Shown piece by piece: positions 44,012 to 52,630 of a stretch of 64,000 nucleotides of DNA (positions are counted from its first letter, which is position 1; each line of letters begins with the position of its first letter). Source of the stretch: Deltaproteobacteria bacterium (GTDB lineage: Bacteria > Desulfobacterota > DSM-4660 > Desulfatiglandales > HGW-15). The translations under genes were made by a program, and so were the position numbers. The notes beneath the pieces were generated by a model. That model did not search any database. It saw nothing but the letters and a program-made list of their open reading frames with translations, and had not been told where the DNA came from. The stretch spans positions 1 to 64,000 of the forward strand of contig JAFDEF010000003.1 of assembly GCA_019310485.1 (NCBI GenBank), in the 5' to 3' direction.

Positions 44012-44947
44012 TTAAATCCTTTCTGCCGCCCGCAACATTGCACTGCGGGCTCTAGGGTTTTTCTCAATTTCTTCTCGGCTTGGCTTGATCCCTTTTCTGG
44101 ACAATCTCCTAAAAAGTGGCGCTTTACCACACTTGCAAACAGGTAAATCCGGTGGACAAGTACATCCTCTCTCCCAGTCGACCATTGCTTTCTTGACCAT
44201 TCGATCTTCCAACGAGTGGTACGTCAGTATAACCAGCCTGCCCCCTTTTAGAAGCAGTTCGGGGCACTTGCTAAGAAAGCTCTCCAGATTCTCTAGCTCC
44301 CTGTTTACTGCAATTCTTAGGGCCTGAAAGGTCCTAGTGGCAGGATCTTTCGCTCCCGGGCCGTGAGAGCGGGGCACAATTGAGCGTATCAGGTTCGCCA
44401 ATTGAACAGAGGAACTAATCGGCCCGCGCTTCCGCGTATTTTCAATTGCCTTGGCTATTCTTCTTGCTCTCCTTTCTTCACCGTAACGCCTTATAATATC
44501 TTCGAGTTCTTTCCTGCCGAGGCGATTAACTAGTTGCCGGGCAGTTACCTTGTCCCGAGGATCCATTCTCATGTCGAGTGGCTCATCACGGTTAAAGCTG
44601 AACCCTCTACCGCAGTGCTCGAGCTGGTAGGATGAGACCCCGAGATCAAGCAGAATACCGTGAACTCTTTCTATACTGAGGTCAGAAAGTACCCGGTCAA
44701 GCGCAGCATAGCTCTGCTGAACAAATGTAACCTTGTCTTTAAAGGAGGCTAGTCTTTGCCTTGAAATGTCAATGGCCTCGGGATCCCTATCAAGACAAAT
44801 GAGGCGGGCTTTCCGGCCTGTAAGCATTGCGATTTTTTCGCTGTGGCCTCCGGTGCCCACTGTTCCATCCACGTACAAGCCGTCTCGAGCCGTGAGAAGC
44901 GAGTCTAACACCTCCTGAACCAGAACCGGTTGGTGTGGATATTCCAA
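44012..44947 (-). CDS. rsmH: 16S rRNA (cytosine1402-N4)-methyltransferase
   Basis: A 311-residue S-adenosylmethionine-dependent methyltransferase (MraW) that modifies C1402 of 16S rRNA. HQPVLVQEVLDSLL, VDGTVGTGGHSEKIA (SAM site), LLDLGVSSYQLEHCGRGFSF and the C-terminal LVILTYHSLEDRMVKKAM are diagnostic. It lies 13 nt downstream of mraZ and 2 nt upstream of ftsL. Confidence 0.97.
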   Translation of the reverse strand: MEYPHQPVLVQEVLDSLLTARDGLYVDGTVGTGGHSEKIAMLTGRKARLICLDRDPEAIDISRQRLASFKDKVTFVQQSYAALDRVLSDLSIERVHGILLDLGVSSYQLEHCGRGFSFNRDEPLDMRMDPRDKVTARQLVNRLGRKELEDIIRRYGEERRARRIAKAIENTRKRGPISSSVQLANLIRSIVPRSHGPGAKDPATRTFQALRIAVNRELENLESFLSKCPELLLKGGRLVILTYHSLEDRMVKKAMVDWERGCTCPPDLPVCKCGKAPLFRRLSRKGIKPSREEIEKNPRARSAMLRAAERI

Positions 44948-44960
44948 GCCCGCCTCCCTG

Positions 44961-45398
44961 CTAGATGCCCAGTTGTGACAGGCCCTGGCTTACTTCCGGA
45001 AAACTCGCTTTTGCCCTCTCAAACTCCTCTTCCCATCTTTCCTTATCCCATATTTCAAAGAGCTTCAGACCCCCAACAATCATTACCTCTCTCTTCAAAC
45101 CGGAGACTTCTCTCAAGTCCGGGGGGATCGTTATCCGGCCCTGCTTGATTGGGCACTCCTGTGCCCCTGAGATAAAATAGCGAAGATACGTGTTGACCGC
45201 CTGATCAAGCTGTGGAAGGCTTGCAGCTTTTTCCTCAATTACTCTCCAGTCATCCCTAGCAAAGGCCCACAGGCATTTGAAGTGGTTGGTGACGACCAGG
45301 CAGTTATCCTCCTTTTCCTTCAGGAACTCCTTGAACCTAGCCGGAATTACCAAGCGCCCCTTTTCATCAAGGGTATGTTTAGAACGCCCTCTGAACAT
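44961..45398 (-). CDS. mraZ: Transcriptional regulator MraZ
   Basis: A 145-residue regulator with two AbrB/MazE-like (SpoVT-AbrB) halves: HTLDEKGRLVIPARFKEFL and CPIKQGRITIPPDLREVSGL. It forms oligomeric rings that bind repeats in its own promoter and control the dcw operon. Here four AAAGTG boxes with a 10-bp period lie at 45421-45456 upstream of the ATG at 45398. It is the first gene of the cluster. Confidence 0.97.
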   Translation of the reverse strand: MFRGRSKHTLDEKGRLVIPARFKEFLKEKEDNCLVVTNHFKCLWAFARDDWRVIEEKAASLPQLDQAVNTYLRYFISGAQECPIKQGRITIPPDLREVSGLKREVMIVGGLKLFEIWDKERWEEEFERAKASFPEVSQGLSQLGI

Positions 45399-45420
45399 GC
45401 GAGGTTCTCCCTCGTCCTGG

Positions 45421-45456
45421 CACTTTATGACACTTTATATCACTTTATGACACTTT
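45421..45456 (-). promoter_or_regulatory. MraZ-box array: four AAAGTG repeats at 10-bp period
   Basis: On the minus strand AAAGTG occurs four times at exactly 10-bp steps (plus-strand CACTT(T) begins at 45421, 45431, 45441 and 45451). The spacers read TCAT, ATAT and TCAT between boxes. MraZ binds direct repeats in this position in other bacteria; TGGG-type boxes in E. coli and AAAGTG-type in Mollicutes are the known forms. The array lies just downstream of the -10 element, where bound protein would block initiation. Confidence 0.8.
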
Positions 45457-45481
45457 TAGTTGAAATCTAGGTATTTGTCAA
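45453..45481 (-). promoter_or_regulatory. Promoter of the mraZ/dcw operon
   Basis: Minus-strand TTGACA (45481-45476), 17-bp spacer, TAAAAG (45458-45453). The -10 element overlaps the first AAAGTG box. Confidence 0.65.
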
Positions 45482-45592
45482 GAAAAAAATCACTAGTAAT
45501 AAAGATATATTAGTCCATTTTCAGGGCCCAGAGCTCTTGGGCCCCACTGAGAGCAGATCGGTGCTTCTTGAGTCGACTTTGTTCCGGGAACT

Positions 45593-45910
45593 TCAGGTAT
45601 TTGGGCTAAAAAGAATGTAGAACGCAGAGACGAGATATAGAGCGATAAAAAACAGATTTAACACAAGTCCGGAATAGGCATAATCTTTGTCATTTCGATC
45701 CCTTATTTGCGGAATCGATTTTACTGAAAAGAAGAGTCCTAACCCCAGAACTAAGGGTATTAAAACAACAAAACAAAATCGGAAGCGAAATGACACAAAA
45801 TCGCCCTTCGCGTTGAGCACGTACACGGAGGCAATGGCAGCCGCGGCAAACGGCATCAGGAACCCGGCAATGGCCAGATGGTTTGTTTTCCTGAAGCCAT
45901 GATATTTCAT
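45593..45910 (-). CDS. Small integral membrane protein, DUF4190-like
   Basis: A 105-residue protein with three hydrophobic segments (about residues 14-34, 45-65 and 80-102 when the ATG at 45910 is used). A TTG start seven codons earlier is possible but no good ribosome-binding site favours it. Between segments 2 and 3 a polar loop reads KSIPQIRDRNDKDYAYSG, which recalls the DUF4190 pattern in which an N-terminal helix pair is followed by a charged loop and a last helix. No function is known. It lies between the dcw cluster and hsp20, on the minus strand. Confidence 0.55.
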   Translation of the reverse strand: MKYHGFRKTNHLAIAGFLMPFAAAAIASVYVLNAKGDFVSFRFRFCFVVLIPLVLGLGLFFSVKSIPQIRDRNDKDYAYSGLVLNLFFIALYLVSAFYILFSPNT

Positions 45911-45966
45911 GCGAATCAATGCCTGTGTCAAGAGCGTTGAGTTAGAAGAAGCTGATCAGAAATTGC

Positions 45967-45996
45967 TTGCCTCTTGGATTGCAACTCCTTTAATAT
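45967..45996 (+). promoter_or_regulatory. Weak promoter candidate of hsp20
   Basis: TTGCCT (45967-45972), an 18-bp spacer and TAATAT (45991-45996) precede the ATG at 46056 by 60 nt. No CIRCE element or heat-shock sigma promoter was seen. Confidence 0.35.
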
Positions 45997-46055
45997 AGGC
46001 TTCCAGTGACGCCTTGTAGCGCCACCTGCTCGGAACAAAAGAGGAGGTTTTAACC

Positions 46056-46502
46056 ATGCCTGAACTCATCATTTGGAAAAATCAGGAAATTGAACGGTTA
46101 AGAAGAGACATCGACCGTCTCTTTGCCCGGTTCTGGGACGACTTCCGCGTTCCCTTCCTTTCCAGCGTGGCCAGGGAAACTCCTTCTCTGGATATGTCGG
46201 AAACAAAAGACTCCTTAATTATCAAGGCAGAAATCCCGGGTGTCAAGCCCGAGAACCTGGACATCTCCATTACCGGTGATATCCTGACCATCAGGGGAAC
46301 CGTGAGGGACGAGTTCACGACTGAGGGAGCTGGATATTCAAGAAGGGAGAGGCGATATGGCTCCTTCTCCCGCAATGTTCAGCTGCCCTGCAAGGTTCTG
46401 GTGGACGATGTGGAGGCAACTTACAAGGAGGGCATTCTGAACATTGTAATGCCTAAGTGTAAGCCTGAACAACTCAGTGAGATAAAAATAAAAGTCACGT
46501 GA
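46056..46502 (+). CDS. Small heat-shock protein, Hsp20 family
   Basis: A 148-residue protein. A variable N-terminal part (IERLRRDIDRLFARFWDDF) is followed by the alpha-crystallin domain (about residues 45-140): LDMSETKDSLIIKAEIPGVK, DISITGDILTIRGTVRDE and the C-terminal ATYKEGILNIVMPKCKP. The 'G-I-L-N/I-V-M-P-K' strand is the family signature. It binds unfolding proteins in the cytoplasm as an oligomer without ATP. GAGGAGG precedes the ATG. It may be cotranscribed with the Lon-like protease, but a terminator-like hairpin lies between. Confidence 0.93.
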   Translation: MPELIIWKNQEIERLRRDIDRLFARFWDDFRVPFLSSVARETPSLDMSETKDSLIIKAEIPGVKPENLDISITGDILTIRGTVRDEFTTEGAGYSRRERRYGSFSRNVQLPCKVLVDDVEATYKEGILNIVMPKCKPEQLSEIKIKVT

Positions 46503-46546
46503 TACGCGATGAGGCCCTCGTTTAAGTTGTAAAGGCAAGCCATGAG

Positions 46547-46585
46547 GCCCCAAGAGCTGTCATTTCTCAGGGGCATTTTTCTTTT
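46547..46585 (+). terminator. Terminator candidate after hsp20
   Basis: GCCCC (46547-46551) pairs with GGGGC (46570-46574); the loop contains a weak inner AGAG/TCTC pairing. ATTTTTCTTTT follows. The stem is short, so termination may be partial. Confidence 0.45.
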
Positions 46586-46621
46586 ACTCTCAGTCTGAAC
46601 GTGCATGAGGAGGTCAGTCAG

Positions 46622-49111
46622 ATGCAAAACGAAAAAACAGATCATCAAGTACCTGTTGAAAAGCTCAGATGGAGACTTGACCCTGCCACCCTGCCCTTTG
46701 AGACCACAGAGGACCTTGAGCCTCTGAAAGAAATAGTCGGTCAGAAAAGGGGAGTGGAAGCCCTGAGGTTTGGGATAGGTATGGATAAGCCCGGCTACAA
46801 TGTCTTTGTAACAGGCATGGCGGGCACAGGCAGGATGTCTACAGTTAAGAAGTTGCTCAAAGAGATTTCAGAAAAAGATGGGAAGATACCTGATGATCTC
46901 TGCTATATCAACAATTTCAAGAATCCCGAAGCCCCTTCTCTTTTGCGTCTTCCGGCAGGAACAGGCCGAGATTTTAAAAAAGACGTTCGTGGGTTTGTTG
47001 ATACGCTCAAGAAAGAAGTGCCCCAGCTTTTTGAAAGCCAGGAATATCTCAACCGCAAAAAAGAAATTATGATGGAATATGAAAAGAAGGGGAAAAGCTT
47101 TTTCAAGGAGCTGGACAAAAAAGTAAGGGAGGAAGGCTTTACTCTGGTTGATATTCAGGTCGGACAGATAAAAAGGCCTGAGGTCATGCCTCTTATAGAT
47201 GGAAACCCCATGCATATTGACCAGGTTGAAGCCATGGTGGAAAAGGGACGTTTCCCCAAGGAAGAATTCGAGGCGCTGAAAAACAAGCAGGCCAAGCTGA
47301 GGGAAGAAATAGACCAGATCTTTCTTGAACTCAGGGATTTACAAAAAGAGGTTCAGGAAAACATAGAGAAGATGGACCGCCTCATGTTCGTCAAAATGGC
47401 CACCGAGCTTGCTGCACCCATAAAAAAGAAATTCCCCGGGGAAAAGATCGAAAAATATTTTGACGATATGCTTGAGGATATGACTGACCATTTGCAAATA
47501 TTCACCACCCAGGGGCAGCAACCTGTGCCGGGTATACCTTTGCTCTTGCCCGAGACAGACCCTTTCAGGCCTTACGAAGTAAATCTCCTTGTTGACAATG
47601 GTGACCAGAAAGGTCCCCCCGTGATTATCGAATCCTACCCAACGTATCGAAATCTTTTTGGCATAATAGAAAGAGTGGTTGACCGAAGTGGTGTGTGGCG
47701 AACTGATTTCAGCAAAATCAAGGCAGGCTCCTTTGTCAAGGCAAACGGAGGGTATCTGGTCCTCAATCTCCTTGATGCCATTGTGGAGCCTGGGGTTTGG
47801 CCAGCGCTTAAAAGGTCGCTTAAAACCAAGAAGATGGAAATACAGACCTATGATCCTTTCTACCTTTTCACAACGACCGGTCTGAAACCTGAACCCATTG
47901 ACGTAGACACTAAGGTGGTCCTCATCTCCGCTGAATATATTTACCACCTGCTCTTTGCATACGATGAAGACGTGAGAAAGATCTTCAAAGTGAGAGCCGA
48001 TTTTGATTCCTCCATGGACAAGGACGAGAAGTCAATCCATAAGTTTGCCGAGTTCATAAAGCTCAGGGCTAAGGAAGACAAACTAAAGCCTTTTGACAGA
48101 ACAGCCGTTGCTGCCCTCGCTGAGCAGGCTGTTCGCATGACCGGAAGACAGGAGAAGATCTCTACAAGCTTTCCTTTAATTGCCGACCTAATCAGAGAAG
48201 CAGATTACTGGGCAAGCGAAGACAAGCAAAAAACGGTCCAAGAAAAGCACGTGGATAAGGCGATTGAAGCCAGAATCTTCCGCTCCAACCTGATCGAAGA
48301 GCACATCCAGGAGATGATCAATCGCGGAACACTGATGATCGACGTGGATGGAGAGGTCGTGGGGCAGGTCAACGGACTTGCCATCTATAGCCTGGGAGAC
48401 TATGTTTTCGGAAAACCTTCCCGCATCACGGCATCAACCTCCATGGGCCGCGCCGGCATCATCAACATTGAAAGAGAGGCCGACCTCTCCGGAAGCACGC
48501 ATAATAAGGGAATTCTTATACTGGCCGGATACTTGAGGAAAAAGTACGCCCAGGACAAACCCCTTACCATGAGTGCAAGCATCGCCTTCGAACAATCCTA
48601 TACCGGCGTTGATGGGGACAGTGCTTCTTCAACGGAAATCTATGCGCTACTGTCCAGCCTCTCCGAGGTTCCGATCAAGCAATCTATTGCGGTTACCGGT
48701 TCCGTGAACCAGAAGGGCGAGATTCAGGCCATTGGCGGAGTAAATCGCAAAATAGAGGCCTTTTACGATTGTTGCCGTCACATGGGCTTAAACGGCAAGC
48801 AAGGCGTTATGATACCACAGAGCAATGTCAAGGATCTCATGCTGCGCAAAGATGTCCTCGAAGCCATCAAAAAGGGCGAGTTCCACGTTTGGGCTGTAAA
48901 GACCGTTGATGAGGGCATAGAAATCCTCACCGGCAAAAAAGCGGGCAAGCTCCAGTCTGACGGCACTTACCCAAAAGATACAATTAACTACCTCGTTGAC
49001 CAAAAACTCAGAAACCTTGCTGAAGGACTGAAGAAGTTTGGAGAAGAGGAGGAAAAGGAAGAGAAAAAGGAAGCGTCAAAAGGCAAGAAATCCAAGAAGA
49101 CGCAAAAATAG
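46622..49111 (+). CDS. Lon-like ATP-dependent protease (AAA_32/Lon_C type)
   Basis: An 829-residue protein starting at ATG 46622 (GAGGAGG upstream). It has no Lon N-terminal substrate domain. The AAA part has a Walker A-like GMAGTGRMST (about residue 63), an extended helical insert rich in charged residues (about 150-290) and a later NGGYLVLNLLDAI segment. The C-terminal proteolytic domain has the Ser-Lys dyad: Ser667 in DGDSASSTE and Lys710 in NRKIEAF, 43 residues apart as in E. coli Lon (679/722). It degrades proteins in the cytoplasm. It heads a run with a Cys-rich protein and a methyltransferase. Confidence 0.9.
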   Translation: MQNEKTDHQVPVEKLRWRLDPATLPFETTEDLEPLKEIVGQKRGVEALRFGIGMDKPGYNVFVTGMAGTGRMSTVKKLLKEISEKDGKIPDDLCYINNFKNPEAPSLLRLPAGTGRDFKKDVRGFVDTLKKEVPQLFESQEYLNRKKEIMMEYEKKGKSFFKELDKKVREEGFTLVDIQVGQIKRPEVMPLIDGNPMHIDQVEAMVEKGRFPKEEFEALKNKQAKLREEIDQIFLELRDLQKEVQENIEKMDRLMFVKMATELAAPIKKKFPGEKIEKYFDDMLEDMTDHLQIFTTQGQQPVPGIPLLLPETDPFRPYEVNLLVDNGDQKGPPVIIESYPTYRNLFGIIERVVDRSGVWRTDFSKIKAGSFVKANGGYLVLNLLDAIVEPGVWPALKRSLKTKKMEIQTYDPFYLFTTTGLKPEPIDVDTKVVLISAEYIYHLLFAYDEDVRKIFKVRADFDSSMDKDEKSIHKFAEFIKLRAKEDKLKPFDRTAVAALAEQAVRMTGRQEKISTSFPLIADLIREADYWASEDKQKTVQEKHVDKAIEARIFRSNLIEEHIQEMINRGTLMIDVDGEVVGQVNGLAIYSLGDYVFGKPSRITASTSMGRAGIINIEREADLSGSTHNKGILILAGYLRKKYAQDKPLTMSASIAFEQSYTGVDGDSASSTEIYALLSSLSEVPIKQSIAVTGSVNQKGEIQAIGGVNRKIEAFYDCCRHMGLNGKQGVMIPQSNVKDLMLRKDVLEAIKKGEFHVWAVKTVDEGIEILTGKKAGKLQSDGTYPKDTINYLVDQKLRNLAEGLKKFGEEEEKEEKKEASKGKKSKKTQK

Positions 49112-49654
49112 ATGATTGTTGAAAGACCCCCGGATGATTTTAGCATAGAAAAAAAGATCAGCTGGGCTAAAAGGGTTTTCCATCGGCTTAGAAACCAGCT
49201 CCTGACCGATGAAAGAATCACCCGGCTCCTTGAAAGGTTAAGAACAGCAATAGCCGAATCTCGCACCGAGAGGAGCAGAACGGGGATAGTGGCTCTCTGC
49301 ACGGCTTGCGAGCAAAGAGAAGGCGGCTCCTGTTGTGGTGCAGGCATGGAAAGGAGGTATAGCGCCACTCTTCTCCTTATAAACCTTTTCCTTGGGGTCA
49401 AACTTCCTGAAGAGAGAATGAATCCCTCGAGCTGTTTTTTCCTCGGAAACGAAGGTTGCAGGCTCATGGCCCGCCATGTGATCTGCGTAAACTACCTCTG
49501 CAAAAAAATAACAGACAAGGTAAGCATCCCACAGCTTGCGGCGCTCCGCGAAAAAGAAGGGGTTGAGCTTGAAGTGCTTTTTCTTTTGAACGAGCGCTTA
49601 AGGGATATTCTGGAATCCCGTTTTTATAGCTCCGGTTCCCCGGAAACTTCATAA
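49112..49654 (+). CDS. Conserved cysteine-rich hypothetical protein
   Basis: A 180-residue protein starting at once after the stop of the Lon-like protease, so translational coupling is likely. Cysteines are grouped as CTACEQREGGSCCG (about residues 63-76), SCFFLGNEGC and CVNYLC, a spacing that could ligate zinc or an iron-sulfur cluster. The rest is helical with a Leu-rich segment (YSATLLLINLFLGVKLPEER). No family is recognised. The tight coupling suggests an accessory or adaptor role for the protease; this is inference only. Confidence 0.7.
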   Translation: MIVERPPDDFSIEKKISWAKRVFHRLRNQLLTDERITRLLERLRTAIAESRTERSRTGIVALCTACEQREGGSCCGAGMERRYSATLLLINLFLGVKLPEERMNPSSCFFLGNEGCRLMARHVICVNYLCKKITDKVSIPQLAALREKEGVELEVLFLLNERLRDILESRFYSSGSPETS

Positions 49655-49660
49655 CATGAT

Positions 49661-50278
49661 ATGAGCCTGGATGATAGAACAGGAAACGCACTTCGCTTCG
49701 TGGCGCATTTCTATGATCAAAGGAAGGTCGGCGACACTGGTTACCTGGGTTTTAGAAGGTCCACAGATCTTTCCCGATTGAGTGCCTGCCTCGACACTCT
49801 GATTGAAAAGGGGCTCCTTGTCTCTGGTGAATCCTTGTTTCTTGACATGGGTTGCGGCGACGGAAGGGTCAATGTCCTTTTTAGCTACCTCGTCAGGAAA
49901 TCAATTGGCATAGAAATGGATGAATGGACCTTGGATGAATATGTACCATTAAAAGAAGAGCTTTTCGTCAGGCTGAAAAAAGATCACCTCCCCCTCCCTC
50001 CTCAAAATATTTACCTCTTTTATGGTAACACAATGGATGAAAACTTGCATAGGAGAATTTTTTCTGAGGCTGGGCTTTATTTTGAAGATTATGATATCTT
50101 TTACACCTACCTCACCATGCACGAAGAATTTGCAGGGCTTATTTCACGAAAAGCCAAAAAAGGGGCCCTGTTCATGGTATACGGGCTGGAGAATGTACTC
50201 CCCCGCCTTGACGGGCTTCGCCTGCTTACGCCTCAAAAGCCTCTTGAAGGCATCCTTGCCCTTTACCAAAAAGAATAA
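49661..50278 (+). CDS. SAM-dependent methyltransferase-like protein
   Basis: A 205-residue protein. SLFLDMGCGDGRVNVLFSYL is a clear class I SAM-binding motif I, followed by the acidic motif II in KSIGIEMDEW. The later strand ALFMVYGLENVL fits the family fold. The N-terminal YDQRKVGDTGYLGFRRSTD is likely substrate-facing. The methyl acceptor is unknown. It starts 6 nt after the Cys-rich gene, in an operon headed by the Lon-like protease. Confidence 0.75.
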   Translation: MSLDDRTGNALRFVAHFYDQRKVGDTGYLGFRRSTDLSRLSACLDTLIEKGLLVSGESLFLDMGCGDGRVNVLFSYLVRKSIGIEMDEWTLDEYVPLKEELFVRLKKDHLPLPPQNIYLFYGNTMDENLHRRIFSEAGLYFEDYDIFYTYLTMHEEFAGLISRKAKKGALFMVYGLENVLPRLDGLRLLTPQKPLEGILALYQKE

Positions 50279-50518
50279 TCTGCCTCATAGCCTTGCTGCA
50301 TTACCGCTACACCTCTCCCCTTATCCCCCCACCGATAATTCCCGTATTTTCAATAAATATCAAAAGGGCAAGAGCGTCGCTGGCTGCAAAGCATTCATTC
50401 AAAATACCGTAGTGTATCCGGATGTTTCAAAGGGTTGAATTATGGTACCGGGCGCAAAAAGATTCCTAAAACAGCGGATGTCTCATAGGCCCTCATTATT
50501 TTCCTAAATCCACTGTCA

Positions 50519-50542
50519 GCTTTTGGTTTGTATACCAAAAGC
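50519..50542. repeat. Inverted repeat GCTTTTGG / CCAAAAGC
   Basis: GCTTTTGG (50519-50526), an 8-nt spacer and CCAAAAGC (50535-50542) form a perfect 8-bp stem. It has no T-run; it could be an operator or a weak terminator. Confidence 0.55.
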
Positions 50543-50660
50543 AAATCCTTTGGGGGTAGCCCGGTTCACCAGCAAGTATCACATGGAGGGCTTGCGAAAT
50601 CCCGAGAAGCGAGGCCTACATTCACGTACGCCGCAGGGACGAGGGATGAGCGTAACGCAG

Positions 50661-50700
50661 CCCTTCGGCTATGCTCAGGGCCGTGAGCCTGTCGAACGGC
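50661..50700. repeat. REP-like extragenic palindromic element
   Basis: GCTCAGGGCCGTGAGC (50673-50688) is palindromic and is followed by CTGTCGAACGG. Sequences of the GCTCAGGGC...GAGCCTGTCGAACGG type are frequent dispersed extragenic repeats in many bacterial genomes. Other copies were not found in this window. Confidence 0.4.
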
Positions 50701-50955
50701 AGATGGTGTTTGATGGTGAATCGGGGATGCTCCTTTGTCCTTGACTGAGTATATGATCAAAAATATACTTGGTGGCCTTAAAGAGACAGTTTTCTTATTT
50801 GTATTCCCGGCTTGCTTGGTTTTCCCTGCTTGAGAGGTTAGGCACTCAGTCCTCCCACATCACCCAGGCAGGCTGTCAAAAGCTCAGGGCGGGTTTGCCT
50901 GGAGCTGAAATCAACTGTTAACACATTTCCTTTTCTGAAAGAAGGGGTACTTTGT

Positions 50956-52413
50956 TTGTTAGAAGAAAAAATCACTGACCAACAGGTAGCTGGAAGCGTA
51001 GAGCAACCTTACAGGCAGACCAGGGGCGTAAGAATTCTGCTGGGAGATCCGAAGAAGGCCATCATTAAGCTATCCATACCCATGGTTGCAGCTATGTCCG
51101 CGCAAACTGTCTACAACCTTGTGGACGCAATATGGGTCTCTGGAAAAGGTCCCGAGTCCTTATCAGCCGTGGGATTTACTTTCCCTTTCTTTTTTCTTGC
51201 CATAGCAATATCTAACGGCATCGGCATCGGCGGAGGCGCAGCTATATCAAGAAGGATTGGAGCAAGGGACAAAAAGGGCGCCGACAGTGTAGCAACCCAC
51301 ACTATTGTCATCATGCTGATCTTCGTTGCGCTTTTTACCTCGTCCATGTTGCTTTTAGCCAGACCCTTGCTTCGATTAATGGGTGCTGGAAGAGCGCTGG
51401 AACTTTCGGTTACTTACGCCAAGATCATGTTTTCCGGCATTTTGTTCGTCTTTTTTATGCAAGTGGCAGTTTCTATCCTGAGAAGTGAAGGCGATGCCAA
51501 GAGAGCGATGTATGCGATGGTGGCAGGCGCTACCCTTAATATTGCCCTTGATCCTATATTTATCTACTCTTTAGATCTAGGGGTTGCGGGTGCTGCCTGG
51601 GCCACGATACTGTCCATGTTCCTGGTGTCAGTACTCACCTCTTATTGGCTTTTCATGCAAAAAAGGACATATGTTTCTTTCAAGTTCAGTGGGTTCAGGT
51701 TTCAGAAAGACCCTATCTATGATATTGGCAGGGTCGGGCTCCCAGCCTCAGTATCCCAGATGTCAATGTCACTGATGGCATTCGCCTTGACAACGATTGT
51801 AGCCTCAGTGGGAGGCCCTGACGGAGTGGCCGTTTATACAACTGGATGGCGGGTAATCTCCATGGCCGTATTGCCCATGCTGGGTGTTGCAAGCGCTGTG
51901 ACATCAGTTAGCGGAGCGGCTTTTGGGGCACGAGACTATAAGAAGATTGAAATATCCTACCTCTACGCTTTAAAGGCAGGAGTGATAACCGAAGGCGCAC
52001 TGGCAGTAATCATATTTGTGTTCGCACCGCACATCACTTGGATATTTACCTGGTCAAAAGCGTCAGCACGTATCATGGAAGATCTCATAGTGTTTATGCG
52101 TACCCTTTGGCTTTTGCTCCCCACGGTTGCTTTTGGAATGCTTTCTTCTGCATTGTTTCAGGGAGTTGGGAAAGGTTTCTATGCCCTTATCATGACCCTG
52201 GTTCGTACCCTTGTTTTCACTGTGCCTTTCGCGTGGGTTCTTGGTGTTCATCTGCATTGGGGCCTGCGGGGTGTATGGATAGGTATGGTTACAGCAGGCA
52301 TTTGCTATATTCCCATTGCTTTCGGGTGGGCAATGTCCTACATCCGAAAACTTGAAAGAGCTGCCCCTCCTACAACAAAAACCGCTTGCCCTGAACCTCT
52401 CAAGGGATACTAG
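50956..52413 (+). CDS. MATE family efflux transporter
   Basis: A 485-residue inner-membrane transporter with about twelve segments in two bundles. The IKLSIPMVAAMSAQTVYNLVD entry with D in helix 1, GGGAAISRRIGARDKKGADS after helix 2 and GLPASVSQMSMSLMAF beginning the second half are MATE hallmarks. It uses a sodium or proton gradient to expel cationic compounds. The start is uncertain: TTG at 50956 with AAGAAGGGG upstream is used here. It follows 677 nt of repeat-containing noncoding DNA. Confidence 0.92.
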   Translation: MLEEKITDQQVAGSVEQPYRQTRGVRILLGDPKKAIIKLSIPMVAAMSAQTVYNLVDAIWVSGKGPESLSAVGFTFPFFFLAIAISNGIGIGGGAAISRRIGARDKKGADSVATHTIVIMLIFVALFTSSMLLLARPLLRLMGAGRALELSVTYAKIMFSGILFVFFMQVAVSILRSEGDAKRAMYAMVAGATLNIALDPIFIYSLDLGVAGAAWATILSMFLVSVLTSYWLFMQKRTYVSFKFSGFRFQKDPIYDIGRVGLPASVSQMSMSLMAFALTTIVASVGGPDGVAVYTTGWRVISMAVLPMLGVASAVTSVSGAAFGARDYKKIEISYLYALKAGVITEGALAVIIFVFAPHITWIFTWSKASARIMEDLIVFMRTLWLLLPTVAFGMLSSALFQGVGKGFYALIMTLVRTLVFTVPFAWVLGVHLHWGLRGVWIGMVTAGICYIPIAFGWAMSYIRKLERAAPPTTKTACPEPLKGY

Positions 52414-52630
52414 AACGGGGAAGCAAAGAAAACTTCAGACGCCGAGCTGTGAAACAGCAAGGGAGAAACCACTCTCCGAAGTGAACCCTCCTTTGCTCCA
52501 AATCGCTTCGCCATAACTTGCCATGCTGTTCATCTTTAGAATGCTGGATCTTTGAGTAGGGTCTTACGGGTCTTGACTTTTCGGAATTATTCCCTTAATC
52601 AGGTCTTGTCTTGGAAAGAAAGGGAGAGAT

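Larger units (their letters stand above)
50279..50955. other. Long noncoding region with repeats upstream of MATE gene
   Basis: This 677-nt region has no supported gene. It contains an 8-bp inverted repeat (50519-50542), a REP-like motif (50661-50700) and a 7-bp inverted repeat, CCAGGCA/TGCCTGG (50864-50870 and 50896-50902), about 50 nt before the MATE start. Confidence 0.5.

Noticed and set aside
47339-47947. 202-residue minus-strand reading frame
   Set aside because: Opposite the Lon-like protease gene, whose motifs are intact; the reverse frame resembles nothing.
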